Origin: an uncultured Psychroserpens sp.
GTDB lineage: Bacteria > Bacteroidota > Bacteroidia > Flavobacteriales > Flavobacteriaceae
Direction of reading: 5' to 3'
Length of the DNA stretch: 64,000 nucleotides
Assembly (NCBI RefSeq): GCF_947492715.1
Contig: NZ_CANLNS010000001.1
Span: 1,458,427-1,522,426, forward strand
Shown: one piece after another, positions 36,713-45,933 of the stretch
Numbering within the stretch: position 1 is the stretch's first letter
Layout of the letters: each line of letters begins with the position of its first letter
Notes under the pieces: model-generated
The model's database searches: none
What the model saw: only the letters and a program-made list of their open reading frames with translations
What the model was told of the DNA's origin: nothing
Made by a program: the position numbers and the translations under genes

Positions 36713-37123
36713 ATGAAAATTAGTAATCATTTATTTAGATCTGTGATGGTGGTTTTAATATTTGTACTGCTATCCAGTTGTGACCCTCCACATAATATAT
36801 TTCTTATCAATACAACCGAATCTGAGGCTAAGATATCGTTTCACTTCAACGAAACCTTTGAGAATAGATTATTAAAAGATGATGTAACTGGAGATTCTCT
36901 AATTGTATATTTAAAGCCAAATGAAACGTATGATATGGACTTCGGAATAGGAACGTGGTCAGATGATGAAGTCAATACATTGGTGAAATCAATACGTTCG
37001 TTGGAAATAGAAACAATAGATACTAAAAGCATTTATAAAACGGAAAAAGCAATGCGTAGTCTTTTTGTGAATAATAGAACAGGACGTTGGTGGGACACCG
37101 AAATTAATTTGGAAATTCAATAA
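36713..37123 (+). CDS. Hypothetical lipoprotein
   Basis: 136 aa. MKISNHLFRSVMVVLIFVLLSSC is a lipoprotein signal (Cys23). The mature 114 residues show no family I recognise; a compact beta-rich domain is likely (FLINTTESEAKISFHF). Probably co-transcribed with tadA. Confidence 0.65.
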   Translation: MKISNHLFRSVMVVLIFVLLSSCDPPHNIFLINTTESEAKISFHFNETFENRLLKDDVTGDSLIVYLKPNETYDMDFGIGTWSDDEVNTLVKSIRSLEIETIDTKSIYKTEKAMRSLFVNNRTGRWWDTEINLEIQ

Positions 37124-37151
37124 AAAAAACGCCTAACTTTCGTTAGACGTT
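37122..37151 (-). terminator. Terminator of the cold-shock gene
   Basis: On the minus strand AACG-CTAAC / GTTAG-CGTT with one internal mismatch, followed by eight T (37129-37122). Confidence 0.75.
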
Positions 37152-37177
37152 GAAACTGTAATATAAAGTATATCTTC

Positions 37178-37369
37178 TTAAAGAACTTGTACGTTAGCCG
37201 CAACCATTCCTTTTCTTCCTTCTTCTTCAGTGTACTCTACATTATCGCCTTCACGAATTTCAACACCGTTAAGGTTTGATACGTGTACGAAAATGTCTTT
37301 TCCTGTTTCTTCGTTGGTAATGAATCCAAATCCTTTTGAATCATTAAAAAATTTAACTGTTCCAGTCAT
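37178..37369 (-). CDS. Cold-shock domain protein, CspA family
   Basis: 63 aa. MTGTVKFFNDSKGFGFITNEETGKDIFVHVSNL: RNP1 (KGFGFI) and RNP2 (IFVHV) RNA-binding motifs are intact. It acts as an RNA chaperone. Promoter element TACATTTG 28 bp upstream. Monocistronic. Confidence 0.93.
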   Translation of the reverse strand: MTGTVKFFNDSKGFGFITNEETGKDIFVHVSNLNGVEIREGDNVEYTEEEGRKGMVAANVQVL

Positions 37370-37396
37370 TGTAAAAAAAATATATTAATTAAGATG

Positions 37397-37404
37397 CAAA
37401 TGTA
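37397..37404 (-). promoter_or_regulatory. -7 element TACATTTG of the cold-shock gene
   Basis: Exact TAnnTTTG on the minus strand, leader about 20 nt, shorter than the long cold-shock leaders of enterobacteria. Confidence 0.5.
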
Positions 37405-37483
37405 AGGCTAATAATAATGCAATGCATTAATTAATTGCAATTTTTTAAAATATTGAAAATTAAACAGTTAAAAAAAAGATTGT

Positions 37484-37720
37484 TTAGTACTTTTTATCTT
37501 TCTGGTTTTCACGCATTTTATCAAGGTTTTCCTGCGTTAACATGTAGTCTTTTATGTCTTTACCTTTCCATCTGTAATATCCAAAAAGTGGAAAGACCAC
37601 GGCAAAAAGCCCAATAACACCAAAGCCTATGAGCTTTTGAGAGTACTCAACATCTATAAGAAAGCCACAAATAATGCTGGCAGCTGAGGCTAAAAATGCA
37701 ATAAGAATAATATATTTCAT
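37484..37720 (-). CDS. Small two-helix membrane protein
   Basis: 78 aa with helices at about 2-22 and 31-48 and a charged C-terminal tail (LTQENLDKMRENQKDKKY). Not recognised. It lies 34 bp downstream of the CLC gene and is probably co-transcribed with it. Confidence 0.6.
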   Translation of the reverse strand: MKYIILIAFLASAASIICGFLIDVEYSQKLIGFGVIGLFAVVFPLFGYYRWKGKDIKDYMLTQENLDKMRENQKDKKY

Positions 37721-37754
37721 CAGAATGTGGTTTTGGAAAATACCATTTTATGAA

Positions 37755-39533
37755 TTAAGACGTAAAATTAATTAATTCTCGCCTGTATGCTGTTAATAGT
37801 TTAGATTTTGATACAAATCCGAAATAACTACCCGCTTTAATTACTGGGAGATTCCAAGCACTACTATCTTGAAATTTACGCATTACATCTTTCATAGAAT
37901 CACTTTCGTAGTAAATATAGTCTGGCGGATTGTGCATAAATGTTTCTACCGAAGTGGTTTCATAAAGGGATTGGTCAAACATGACAGTTCTAATATCGTC
38001 TAGTAAAATAATACCTACTAAATAGTGGTTTTCATCTACTACAGGAAATAAATTTCGACTCGATTTAGCAACACCTTGATGGAGCATCTCACCTAGAGAC
38101 ATTTCAGGATTTAGAATTGTAAAGTCTTTTTCGATAACACTATCTAATTTCATTAAGGTTAATACCGATTGGTCTTTATTATGTGTAAGAAGCGCTCCTT
38201 TTTCGGCAAGTTCCTTTGTGTAAATAGTGTGATCTACGGCATTTTTAGTAATAATGAACGACATGGAAACGGTAATCATTAATGGAACGAACAATTGATA
38301 ACCACCTGTGATTTCAGCAATTAAAAAGATAGCAGTTAAAGGTGCATGTAGCACTCCTGCTATTAATCCTGCCATGCCTATAAGCGTGAAATTTGATTCA
38401 GATACCTGAAAACCAAAACCTATATTGTTGATGATTTTTGCAACGACATTACCTAGTGCGCTTCCCATAACCATTGTTGGAATAATAATACCACCTGCGC
38501 CGCCAGCGGCAAAAGTAGTGGTCATGGCTACAGCCTTAAAAACAGTAATACCAATAAGCAATGCGATAACGACCCAAATATTGTCTAAATAATCATCAAA
38601 TGGCGTTTTCCCTAAAGCATGTAAATGATTGCCGTCTAGTAAATCTTTAATAAAACCAAAACCCTCCCCATAAAGTGGAGGAATAAAATAAAGCATCACT
38701 CCAATAGCTAAACCACCAACAATGAGTTTTTGACCGCTTGTTTTAAAACGTTCAAAAAACTTGTAAACGGCAAAATAAATTTTAGAGAAGTAGATTGAAG
38801 CAACTCCGGTTCCTATACCAAGAATGATAAAAAATAATGTATCCCTTAGGGCGAATGTTGTTGAAACATTATAGTTGAATAGCACGCCGTTTCCAAGAAA
38901 AAAATATGATGTTAATACGGATGATACGGAAGCAATTAAAAGCGGTAATAAGGAAGCGAAGGTAAGATCGAGGCTAAACACTTCTACCGCAAAAATAATG
39001 GCGGCAATTGGGGATTGGAAAATAGAGGCAATGGCGCCGGCTGCTGCGCAACCAATGAGTAAGGTTCTTGTTTTTCTATCCACATGAAATAATCGTCCAA
39101 TATTTGAGCTCACTGCCGATGCCGATGCAATTGCGGGACCTAATAATCCAACCGATCCACCAAAACCAGCGGTTATTGGTGCAGTAATTAGAGGGAGGTA
39201 CATTTTACTCCGCTTTAGTAATCCGTTCTTCTTGGATAAGGAAAACAAGATACTCGGAATAGCATGTTCTACTGGTCGTTTTGAAACATACTTGGCGAAT
39301 AAGTATACGAGCCAAAGACCAATGACAGGTAAAATAAAATAGATTCCATTTTGAGATTCTATGATGCCCTTTTCCAACAACCACTCAATACCATATGTGA
39401 TATTTTTAATAGTTACAGATACCAACCCAGATAATAAGCCAATAAGAATAGCTAATAAAAACACGAAGTTTTTTTGCGAAATGTATTTGTATCGCAAAAT
39501 GAGTAAGCGCTTTATTAGGTTTTGGATTGGCAT
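37755..39533 (-). CDS. CLC-type chloride channel/antiporter with C-terminal CBS pair
   Basis: 592 aa. About ten to twelve helices with CLC selectivity segments GSVGLLGPAIASASAVSS and AAGGAGGIIIPTMVMGSALG, then two CBS domains (about 440-590; FPVVDENHYLVGIILLDDIR and LPVIKAGSYFGFVSKSKLL). CLC proteins move chloride through the inner membrane, as channel or H+/Cl- exchanger; CBS domains sense nucleotides. First gene after the aspS terminator. Confidence 0.88.
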   Translation of the reverse strand: MPIQNLIKRLLILRYKYISQKNFVFLLAILIGLLSGLVSVTIKNITYGIEWLLEKGIIESQNGIYFILPVIGLWLVYLFAKYVSKRPVEHAIPSILFSLSKKNGLLKRSKMYLPLITAPITAGFGGSVGLLGPAIASASAVSSNIGRLFHVDRKTRTLLIGCAAAGAIASIFQSPIAAIIFAVEVFSLDLTFASLLPLLIASVSSVLTSYFFLGNGVLFNYNVSTTFALRDTLFFIILGIGTGVASIYFSKIYFAVYKFFERFKTSGQKLIVGGLAIGVMLYFIPPLYGEGFGFIKDLLDGNHLHALGKTPFDDYLDNIWVVIALLIGITVFKAVAMTTTFAAGGAGGIIIPTMVMGSALGNVVAKIINNIGFGFQVSESNFTLIGMAGLIAGVLHAPLTAIFLIAEITGGYQLFVPLMITVSMSFIITKNAVDHTIYTKELAEKGALLTHNKDQSVLTLMKLDSVIEKDFTILNPEMSLGEMLHQGVAKSSRNLFPVVDENHYLVGIILLDDIRTVMFDQSLYETTSVETFMHNPPDYIYYESDSMKDVMRKFQDSSAWNLPVIKAGSYFGFVSKSKLLTAYRRELINFTS

Positions 39534-39547
39534 AGATTAAATCTACT

Positions 39548-39575
39548 AAAAAATCCTGCATGAAGCAGGATTTTT
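39548..39575 (-). terminator. aspS terminator
   Basis: Stem ATCCTGC / GCAGGAT with five-base loop, flanked by A and T runs. Confidence 0.88.
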
Positions 39576-39578
39576 AAT

Positions 39579-41333
39579 TTATGATTTTAAGTTGAGTTTT
39601 AAACTCAATTCAGTTAATTGCTCATCATCAATTGGTGCAGGCGCATCAATCATGACATCTCGACCATTGTTATTTTTTGGGAAAGCAATAAAATCTCTAA
39701 TTGTTTCTTGTCCGCCAAGTATGGCTACCAATCTGTCCAGTCCAAAAGCTAAACCACCATGTGGAGGTGCGCCATATTGAAAAGCATCCATTAAGAATCC
39801 AAACTGAGCTTTTGCTTCTTCAGGTGTGAATCCTAAATAATCAAACATTAATGCTTGAGTTTCTTTGTCATGAATACGAATAGATCCACCACCAATTTCA
39901 TTTCCGTTTAAAACTAAGTCATAGGCATTAGCTTTAACATCACCTGGATTTGTTTTGAGTAACTCAAGCTGTCCTGGTTTAGGCGAGGTAAATGGATGAT
40001 GCATAGCGTGGTAACGTTCTGTATCTTCATCCCATTCTAAAAGCGGGAAATCCATAACCCAAAGTGGTGCAAACTCATCAGGTTTACGTAAACCCAAACG
40101 TTCTGCAAGTTCCATACGTAAAGCACTTAATTGTGCTCTTACTTTGTTCGTATGTCCTGAAAGTATACAAATTAAGTCTCCAGGTTTTGCTCCAGTAGCT
40201 TCGGCCCATTTTGCCAAATCATCTTGATCGTAAAATTTATCTACCGAAGATTTATAAGTTCCATCTTCATTACATCGGCAATATACCATTCCTAGGGCGC
40301 CAACTTGAGGACGTTTCACCCAATCAATTAATTTGTCAATCTCTTTTCTTGTGTGGCTGTTTCCTCCAGGAACCGCAATTCCTACTACAAGTTCGGCCGA
40401 ATTAAAAACATTGAAATCTTTATGTTGAGCTACCTTATTAAGTTCTCCAAATTCCATCCCGAAACGAATGTCTGGTTTATCATTTCCATAGAGACGCATC
40501 GCATCGTCGTACAACATTCTAGGAAATTTTTCAATTTCAACACCATTAATCTCTTTAAGAAGATGGCGAGTTAATCCTTCAAAAGCGTTTAAAATATCTT
40601 CTTGTTCAATAAAGGCCATCTCGCAGTCAATTTGAGTAAACTCAGGTTGTCTGTCGGCACGTAAATCTTCGTCTCTAAAGCATTTTACAATTTGGAAGTA
40701 TTTGTCCATACCTCCAACCATTAACAGCTGTTTAAAGGTTTGTGGAGATTGAGGTAAAGCGTAAAATTGTCCTTCGTTCATTCGAGAAGGGACTACAAAA
40801 TCACGAGCACCTTCTGGTGTGGATTTAATTAGGTAAGGTGTTTCAACTTCTATAAACCCTTCATTAGATAAATAGTTTCGTACTTCTTGAGTGACTTTAT
40901 GCCTAAAGATTAAGCTGTTTTTTACGGGATTACGACGAATATCCAAATAGCGATATTTCATACGTAATTCTTCGCCACCATCAGTGTTATCTTCAATAGT
41001 AAAAGGTGGTAATTGTGACTCATTTAGAATTAATAAGTGGTCTACTAAAATTTCAATATCACCAGTTGGCATATTAGGATTCTTAGATTCACGTTCGATA
41101 ACCTTTCCTTTAACTTGAATTACAAATTCTCTTCCAAGTTTTTGAGATTGTTCTAAAAGTGCTTTTGCTGTTCGTTCTTCATCAAATACAAGTTGTGTCA
41201 ACCCATAACGGTCTCTAACAACAACCCAGTTAATTGCTCCTAAATCTTTAACGCGCTGAACCCAGCCTGAAAGTGTAACTTCTGTATTGATATGCGATGC
41301 TCTTAATTCACCACAATTATGACTTCTGTACAT
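39579..41333 (-). CDS. aspS: Aspartyl-tRNA synthetase
   Basis: 584 aa, full bacterial length. N-terminal OB fold ([24 protein letters not shown] in part), class II motif 2 [18 protein letters not shown], bacterial GAD-type insert, and motif 3 [15 protein letters not shown]. Charges tRNA-Asp. Promoter element TAAATTTG lies 17 bp upstream of the start. Single gene. Confidence 0.96.
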   Translation of the reverse strand: MYRSHNCGELRASHINTEVTLSGWVQRVKDLGAINWVVVRDRYGLTQLVFDEERTAKALLEQSQKLGREFVIQVKGKVIERESKNPNMPTGDIEILVDHLLILNESQLPPFTIEDNTDGGEELRMKYRYLDIRRNPVKNSLIFRHKVTQEVRNYLSNEGFIEVETPYLIKSTPEGARDFVVPSRMNEGQFYALPQSPQTFKQLLMVGGMDKYFQIVKCFRDEDLRADRQPEFTQIDCEMAFIEQEDILNAFEGLTRHLLKEINGVEIEKFPRMLYDDAMRLYGNDKPDIRFGMEFGELNKVAQHKDFNVFNSAELVVGIAVPGGNSHTRKEIDKLIDWVKRPQVGALGMVYCRCNEDGTYKSSVDKFYDQDDLAKWAEATGAKPGDLICILSGHTNKVRAQLSALRMELAERLGLRKPDEFAPLWVMDFPLLEWDEDTERYHAMHHPFTSPKPGQLELLKTNPGDVKANAYDLVLNGNEIGGGSIRIHDKETQALMFDYLGFTPEEAKAQFGFLMDAFQYGAPPHGGLAFGLDRLVAILGGQETIRDFIAFPKNNNGRDVMIDAPAPIDDEQLTELSLKLNLKS

Positions 41334-41350
41334 AGTAAAAAATTGAAATG

Positions 41351-41358
41351 CAAATTTA
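41351..41358 (-). promoter_or_regulatory. -7 element TAAATTTG of aspS
   Basis: Exact TAnnTTTG on the minus strand, 17 bp from the ATG. Confidence 0.5.
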
Positions 41359-41523
41359 ACAAGTTAATATGTTTATTTCTATGTTTCGTGGCAATTTCTG
41401 GTTTAAGAAATTAATTTTTAAAGAATTCAAACAACATTATTTTTACATCTTTTTAACAATATTTGTGAATTTATTAAGTTTTTATTAAGATATTTAACAT
41501 GACTAATTCAAAAAATTAACATT

Positions 41524-44481
41524 ATGAACTACACTTTATCATTAAAGTTGCTTCTTTTTTCTTTTCTTTTTATTCCGCTCCTGACTTTCAGTCAGAATGT
41601 TACGGGTAAAATAATGGATGGGGCTACAAATCAACCTTTGCCTGGTGCTAATGTCATCATAAAAGGGACCTCTACAGGTGCAACTACAGATTTTGATGGA
41701 AACTTCTCAATTAACGTTGATAGTTTTCCAGCTACACTTGTTATTTCTTCTTTAGGTTTTGAAACTATGGAAGAAGTTGTAACCGAACCGGGAGTCGTTA
41801 ACGTTACTCTTAAAGAATCTGCAACGGCCTTAAACGAGATTGTTGTTACAGGTTTAGCATCGTCTACGAAGAGATCTAATTCTGCCAATGCTGTTGCATC
41901 AATTTCTGCAGCGGATCTTACTGGTGTTACTGTGCAATCCGGCTTAGACGGAGCGCTCTATGGTAAATTTAATGGAGCAGAAATTAAAGCAAATTCTGGA
42001 GCTCCAGGTGGTGGTATTTCAATGAGACTTAGAGGTGTTACTTCAATCTTTGGAGATCAGCAACCGCTATTTGTTGTAGATGGTGTTTATGTAGATAACT
42101 CATCGATTGGGTTAGGAAATAATATTGTAAGTCAGGCTGCTGGTGGTGGTAACCCATCATCTAACCAAGATGATGCATCTAACAGGATTGCTGATATAGA
42201 TCCAGAAGATATTGAAAGCGTTGAAATCTTAAAAGGAGCTTCGGCTGCCGCTATTTATGGGTCTCGAGCTGCTGGTGGTGTTGTTATCATCAAAACAAAA
42301 CGAGGAAAGCAAGGAAAGCCGAGTGTACAATTTTCACAGGTTGTAGGTTTAAGAAGCCCAACACAATTATTAGGATTGAGAGACTATACTCAAGCTCAAA
42401 TTACTGCATTAGGTGGACCAAGTAACCCAACGCTTACAGATTATGAAGCATTACTTTTTGATCATACTAGAGTATCTTCAACAACAAGGTTTTCAACATC
42501 TGGAGCTAAAGATAATACAGATTATTTTTTAGGTGCTACCCATAGAGATGAACCAGGTTTGGTTGACAATACTGGTTATACAAAAAGTTCAGTACGTCTT
42601 AATGTCGGACAACGATTTAATGATTGGTTAGATATTTATGTAACATCAAATTATATTAATTCGAAAGCCGATAGAGGGTTCTTTAATAATGGTAATGCCA
42701 ACAGAACAATAGGATATGCGTTAGCGTTTACTTATCCATGGGAAGATTTGTCGCCAGTTAATGGTGTTTATCCTCAAGGTGGTGCAGGTTCAAATGTTCT
42801 CGAGACTGTGGCTTTAACCACAAATAGAGAGGAAGTAAATAGATTTATTGGAAGTGCTAAGTCGAACATTAAGTTATGGACAACAGATCAACACAGATTA
42901 AAACTTGTGTTAGAAGGTGGTTTTGACCAATATACATTGAGAACAACCAGTATTTTTCCTAGAGCATTATCTTATTTTGCATCACCAACATCTTTAGGAG
43001 GTGTGGCAATTTCTGGAACAACGATTAATACAAATTACAACTTGTCGGCGTTCTTGGTTCATAATTTTGATTTGGATAACGGCTTAAGTTTTACAACACA
43101 GTTAGGTAGTTTTTACCAAGACTTCGATCGTAATACTGTGATCACAATTGCTTCGGGATTAAATGGTTCTCAAACTAATTTAGGACAATCAACTAATGTG
43201 TCAACACAACAAGTAATTCGACCTCAAAAGGATACAGGATTCTTCGCTCAAGAGGAAATTAATTATAATGATCAAATTATAGGAACCATTGGTATTAGAG
43301 GTGATAAGTCAACAAACAATGGAGACGCTAATAAAATGTACTATTATCCAAAAGCTAATTTAGCTGTGAATCTGCACAAATTTGATTTCTGGAATATAGA
43401 TGAAGTGTCTTACCTAAAACCAAGAATAGCCTATGGTGAATCTGGAAGATTTTCAAACTTTAATGACCGATTTACATTAATGAATCCACAATTTATTGGA
43501 GGTCAATCTGGTTTAAGCCCAGGGAATTTGAGAGGGAATCCTAATATTGGCCCAGAACGCCAAGCAGAATTAGAATACGGTCTTGATTTTGGGTTACTAG
43601 ATAATCGTTTAAATTTTGAAATCTCATTCTATAATAAGAAAATTGACGATCTGTTGATTCAAGCACAAGCCCCACCATCTTCAGGTTTTACAACTGAAGT
43701 GGTAAATGGTGGTGAGTTAGAAAATAAAGGTATTGAGCTTGGTTTAAATGCTACAGTTATGGAAAAAGAAAATTTCACTTGGAATGCAAGTTTAAAATGG
43801 TGGAAAAATAAGTCTGAAGTAACACGTCTTGATGTTCCTGCATTTACTACAGGTGGATTTGCCGCATCTTTAGGAACCTTCTTAATTCAAGAAGGAAAAA
43901 GCGCAACACAAATTGTAGGTACTTATGACGCTACAGCTTTTACGCCAGAAGAGATTGCAGCTAGAGATCCTGAAGGAGATGGTTTCTTCGTTTATGGGAA
44001 TGCAGAGCCAGATTTTCAAATGTCATGGTTTAATGAAATAAATTATAAAAATTTCGATTTTACATTTTTATGGCATTGGAAAAAAGGAGGTGACAATATC
44101 AATCTAACAACCTTATTATATGATTTAGCTGGAACAACATGGGATTACAATGACACCGGTTTAGATCCTAGTGGTCAGTTAAATAATGGAGATTATAGAG
44201 CTAGTCAAGCCTTTGTTAATCCAGATCCAGTAATCGAAGACGCTGGTTATTTAAAATTAAGAGAAATTGGAGTATTTTATACATTACCAAATGATTTAAT
44301 TAAGTATGCAAGTCAAATTAGAGTAGGCGTTTCTGGACGAAACCTCATTAATATCTTTGATTATAATAGTTATGATCCTGAGGTTTCTAATTTTGGAAAC
44401 AATGTCCTTGGAAATAATGTTGAGGTTACACCTTATCCAACATCTAAATTTGTAAACTTTCATTTAAATGTCACTTTCTAA
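41524..44481 (+). CDS. SusC/RagA-type TonB-linked outer membrane protein
   Basis: 985 aa: signal peptide (1-23), CarboxypepD_reg-like domain (about 26-100; GKIMDGATNQPLPGANVIIKG), plug with VVDGVYVDN and EILKGASAAAIYGSRAAGGVVIIKTK, then the barrel ending NFHLNVTF. It forms a pedal-bin transporter with the SusD protein encoded 12 bp downstream. No glycoside hydrolase or protease lies beside it, so the substrate is not indicated. Confidence 0.93.
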   Translation: MNYTLSLKLLLFSFLFIPLLTFSQNVTGKIMDGATNQPLPGANVIIKGTSTGATTDFDGNFSINVDSFPATLVISSLGFETMEEVVTEPGVVNVTLKESATALNEIVVTGLASSTKRSNSANAVASISAADLTGVTVQSGLDGALYGKFNGAEIKANSGAPGGGISMRLRGVTSIFGDQQPLFVVDGVYVDNSSIGLGNNIVSQAAGGGNPSSNQDDASNRIADIDPEDIESVEILKGASAAAIYGSRAAGGVVIIKTKRGKQGKPSVQFSQVVGLRSPTQLLGLRDYTQAQITALGGPSNPTLTDYEALLFDHTRVSSTTRFSTSGAKDNTDYFLGATHRDEPGLVDNTGYTKSSVRLNVGQRFNDWLDIYVTSNYINSKADRGFFNNGNANRTIGYALAFTYPWEDLSPVNGVYPQGGAGSNVLETVALTTNREEVNRFIGSAKSNIKLWTTDQHRLKLVLEGGFDQYTLRTTSIFPRALSYFASPTSLGGVAISGTTINTNYNLSAFLVHNFDLDNGLSFTTQLGSFYQDFDRNTVITIASGLNGSQTNLGQSTNVSTQQVIRPQKDTGFFAQEEINYNDQIIGTIGIRGDKSTNNGDANKMYYYPKANLAVNLHKFDFWNIDEVSYLKPRIAYGESGRFSNFNDRFTLMNPQFIGGQSGLSPGNLRGNPNIGPERQAELEYGLDFGLLDNRLNFEISFYNKKIDDLLIQAQAPPSSGFTTEVVNGGELENKGIELGLNATVMEKENFTWNASLKWWKNKSEVTRLDVPAFTTGGFAASLGTFLIQEGKSATQIVGTYDATAFTPEEIAARDPEGDGFFVYGNAEPDFQMSWFNEINYKNFDFTFLWHWKKGGDNINLTTLLYDLAGTTWDYNDTGLDPSGQLNNGDYRASQAFVNPDPVIEDAGYLKLREIGVFYTLPNDLIKYASQIRVGVSGRNLINIFDYNSYDPEVSNFGNNVLGNNVEVTPYPTSKFVNFHLNVTF

Positions 44482-44493
44482 AAAAATAATATT

Positions 44494-45807
44494 ATGAAAA
44501 ATAGAATAATAAAAATGATCTTTTTTGCACTAGCCTTTTCTTTTGCTGGTTGTGATTTAGATGAAATACAAAATCCAAACGCCCCTACAGTGGAAAGTTT
44601 TGGAAATGGATCTAGCCAGGCTGATGTTCAGCTATTGGCTTCAGGACTCGAAGCGATAATGAGAAATGATTTAGCGTTTCATTATGATACAGTAAGTATT
44701 CTTGGAAGAGAATACTATGATTTAACAGGTGTAGATCCTCGTTATACAGGAGAGCTTTTAAAAGGACCATTAGACAATAATGGGTTTTTAACTACAAGAG
44801 CATATGCAGCGTGGTATAAAGCAGTAAAATCGGCCAATATATTGATTGAAGCTGTTGAAAATTCTTCCGCAGGATTTACAGATGATGTTAAGAATAGTTA
44901 TTATGGATATGCAAAAACATTAAAGGCATATTCGTTATTAATGGTAGCTAATAGACAGTATACAAATGGAATTCGCCTTGATGTTGCCGATCCTGATAAT
45001 TTAGGACCTTTTGTAGGTTATACAGAAGCACTGGCAGGAATTATGAGTTTATTAAATGAAGCAAACACTGATTTAATGAATGCTTCTGGAAATTTTGATT
45101 TTAGCATTAGTGCAGGCTTTACAGATTTTAATACTACAACAACTTACAGACAATTTAATAGAGCTGTTGCTGCCAGAGTAGCATTATATCAAGGCAATAA
45201 TTCGTTAGTACTTTCGTTACTTGCCGAGTCGTTTTTTGACATTAATGGAGATTTATATCTTGGTCCTGCTCACATTTTTGGATTAACTGGAAATGATATC
45301 CTTAATGCGCAGTTTCATGTTCCTGGTCAGTCTGGACAGGAGTTTATGGTCTTAGATTCGTGGATTGCCGATGCAGAAGCTGGTGATACTAGAGTTACAG
45401 AAAAATCTATTGAGCTTCCTGGAGGAACCATGTTTGACGGCCTTTCTGCCGATTATCAAATAGCTGTTTATGATAGCAATGTGGACCCTGTATATCTCAT
45501 TAGAAATGAAGAGCTTATTTTGATTTATGCTGAAGCTAATATTGGAACAAATAACAGTGAAACTGTTGTGGCAATTAATAGAGTTAGAAATGCGGCTGGC
45601 TTAGGTGATTATGCTGGAAGTCAAACCGATGATAATGAACTATTAGAAGAAGTTTTAAGACAAAGACGTTATTCACTTCTAGCTGAAGGTCATCGATGGA
45701 TTGATCTTAGAAGATTAAATAGATTAAATGATACTTATATTGAACTGGATAGACCTGGTGACAATGTAATTGACGCATTCCCTACACCATTTGCTGAAAA
45801 TGAATAG
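44494..45807 (+). CDS. SusD/RagB-type surface lipoprotein
   Basis: 437 aa. MKNRIIKMIFFALAFSFAGC is a lipobox signal (Cys20). Helical TPR-like SusD fold with LLAEGHRWIDLRRLNRL and RNEELILIYAEANI, the conserved C-terminal signatures. It is the lid and ligand-binding partner of the SusC protein. Ends in front of a bidirectional terminator. Shorter than most polysaccharide-binding SusDs (500 or more residues), which may hint at a small ligand such as a peptide or oligosaccharide. Confidence 0.92.
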   Translation: MKNRIIKMIFFALAFSFAGCDLDEIQNPNAPTVESFGNGSSQADVQLLASGLEAIMRNDLAFHYDTVSILGREYYDLTGVDPRYTGELLKGPLDNNGFLTTRAYAAWYKAVKSANILIEAVENSSAGFTDDVKNSYYGYAKTLKAYSLLMVANRQYTNGIRLDVADPDNLGPFVGYTEALAGIMSLLNEANTDLMNASGNFDFSISAGFTDFNTTTTYRQFNRAVAARVALYQGNNSLVLSLLAESFFDINGDLYLGPAHIFGLTGNDILNAQFHVPGQSGQEFMVLDSWIADAEAGDTRVTEKSIELPGGTMFDGLSADYQIAVYDSNVDPVYLIRNEELILIYAEANIGTNNSETVVAINRVRNAAGLGDYAGSQTDDNELLEEVLRQRRYSLLAEGHRWIDLRRLNRLNDTYIELDRPGDNVIDAFPTPFAENE

Positions 45808-45829
45808 GTAATTATAGAGTAGTTAAATC

Positions 45830-45859
45830 AAAAGCCTCAACATTATGTTGAGGCTTTTT
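45830..45859. terminator. Bidirectional terminator between susD and the efflux operon
   Basis: Stem AAAAGCCTCAACA / TGTTGAGGCTTTT with a three-base loop. Confidence 0.92.
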
Positions 45860-45933
45860 CGCTATTAATCAAACCTTTTCTAATTCCCTAAAAAGGTTTA
45901 TTGTACATTGACACATAGGTCAAATGTATATTG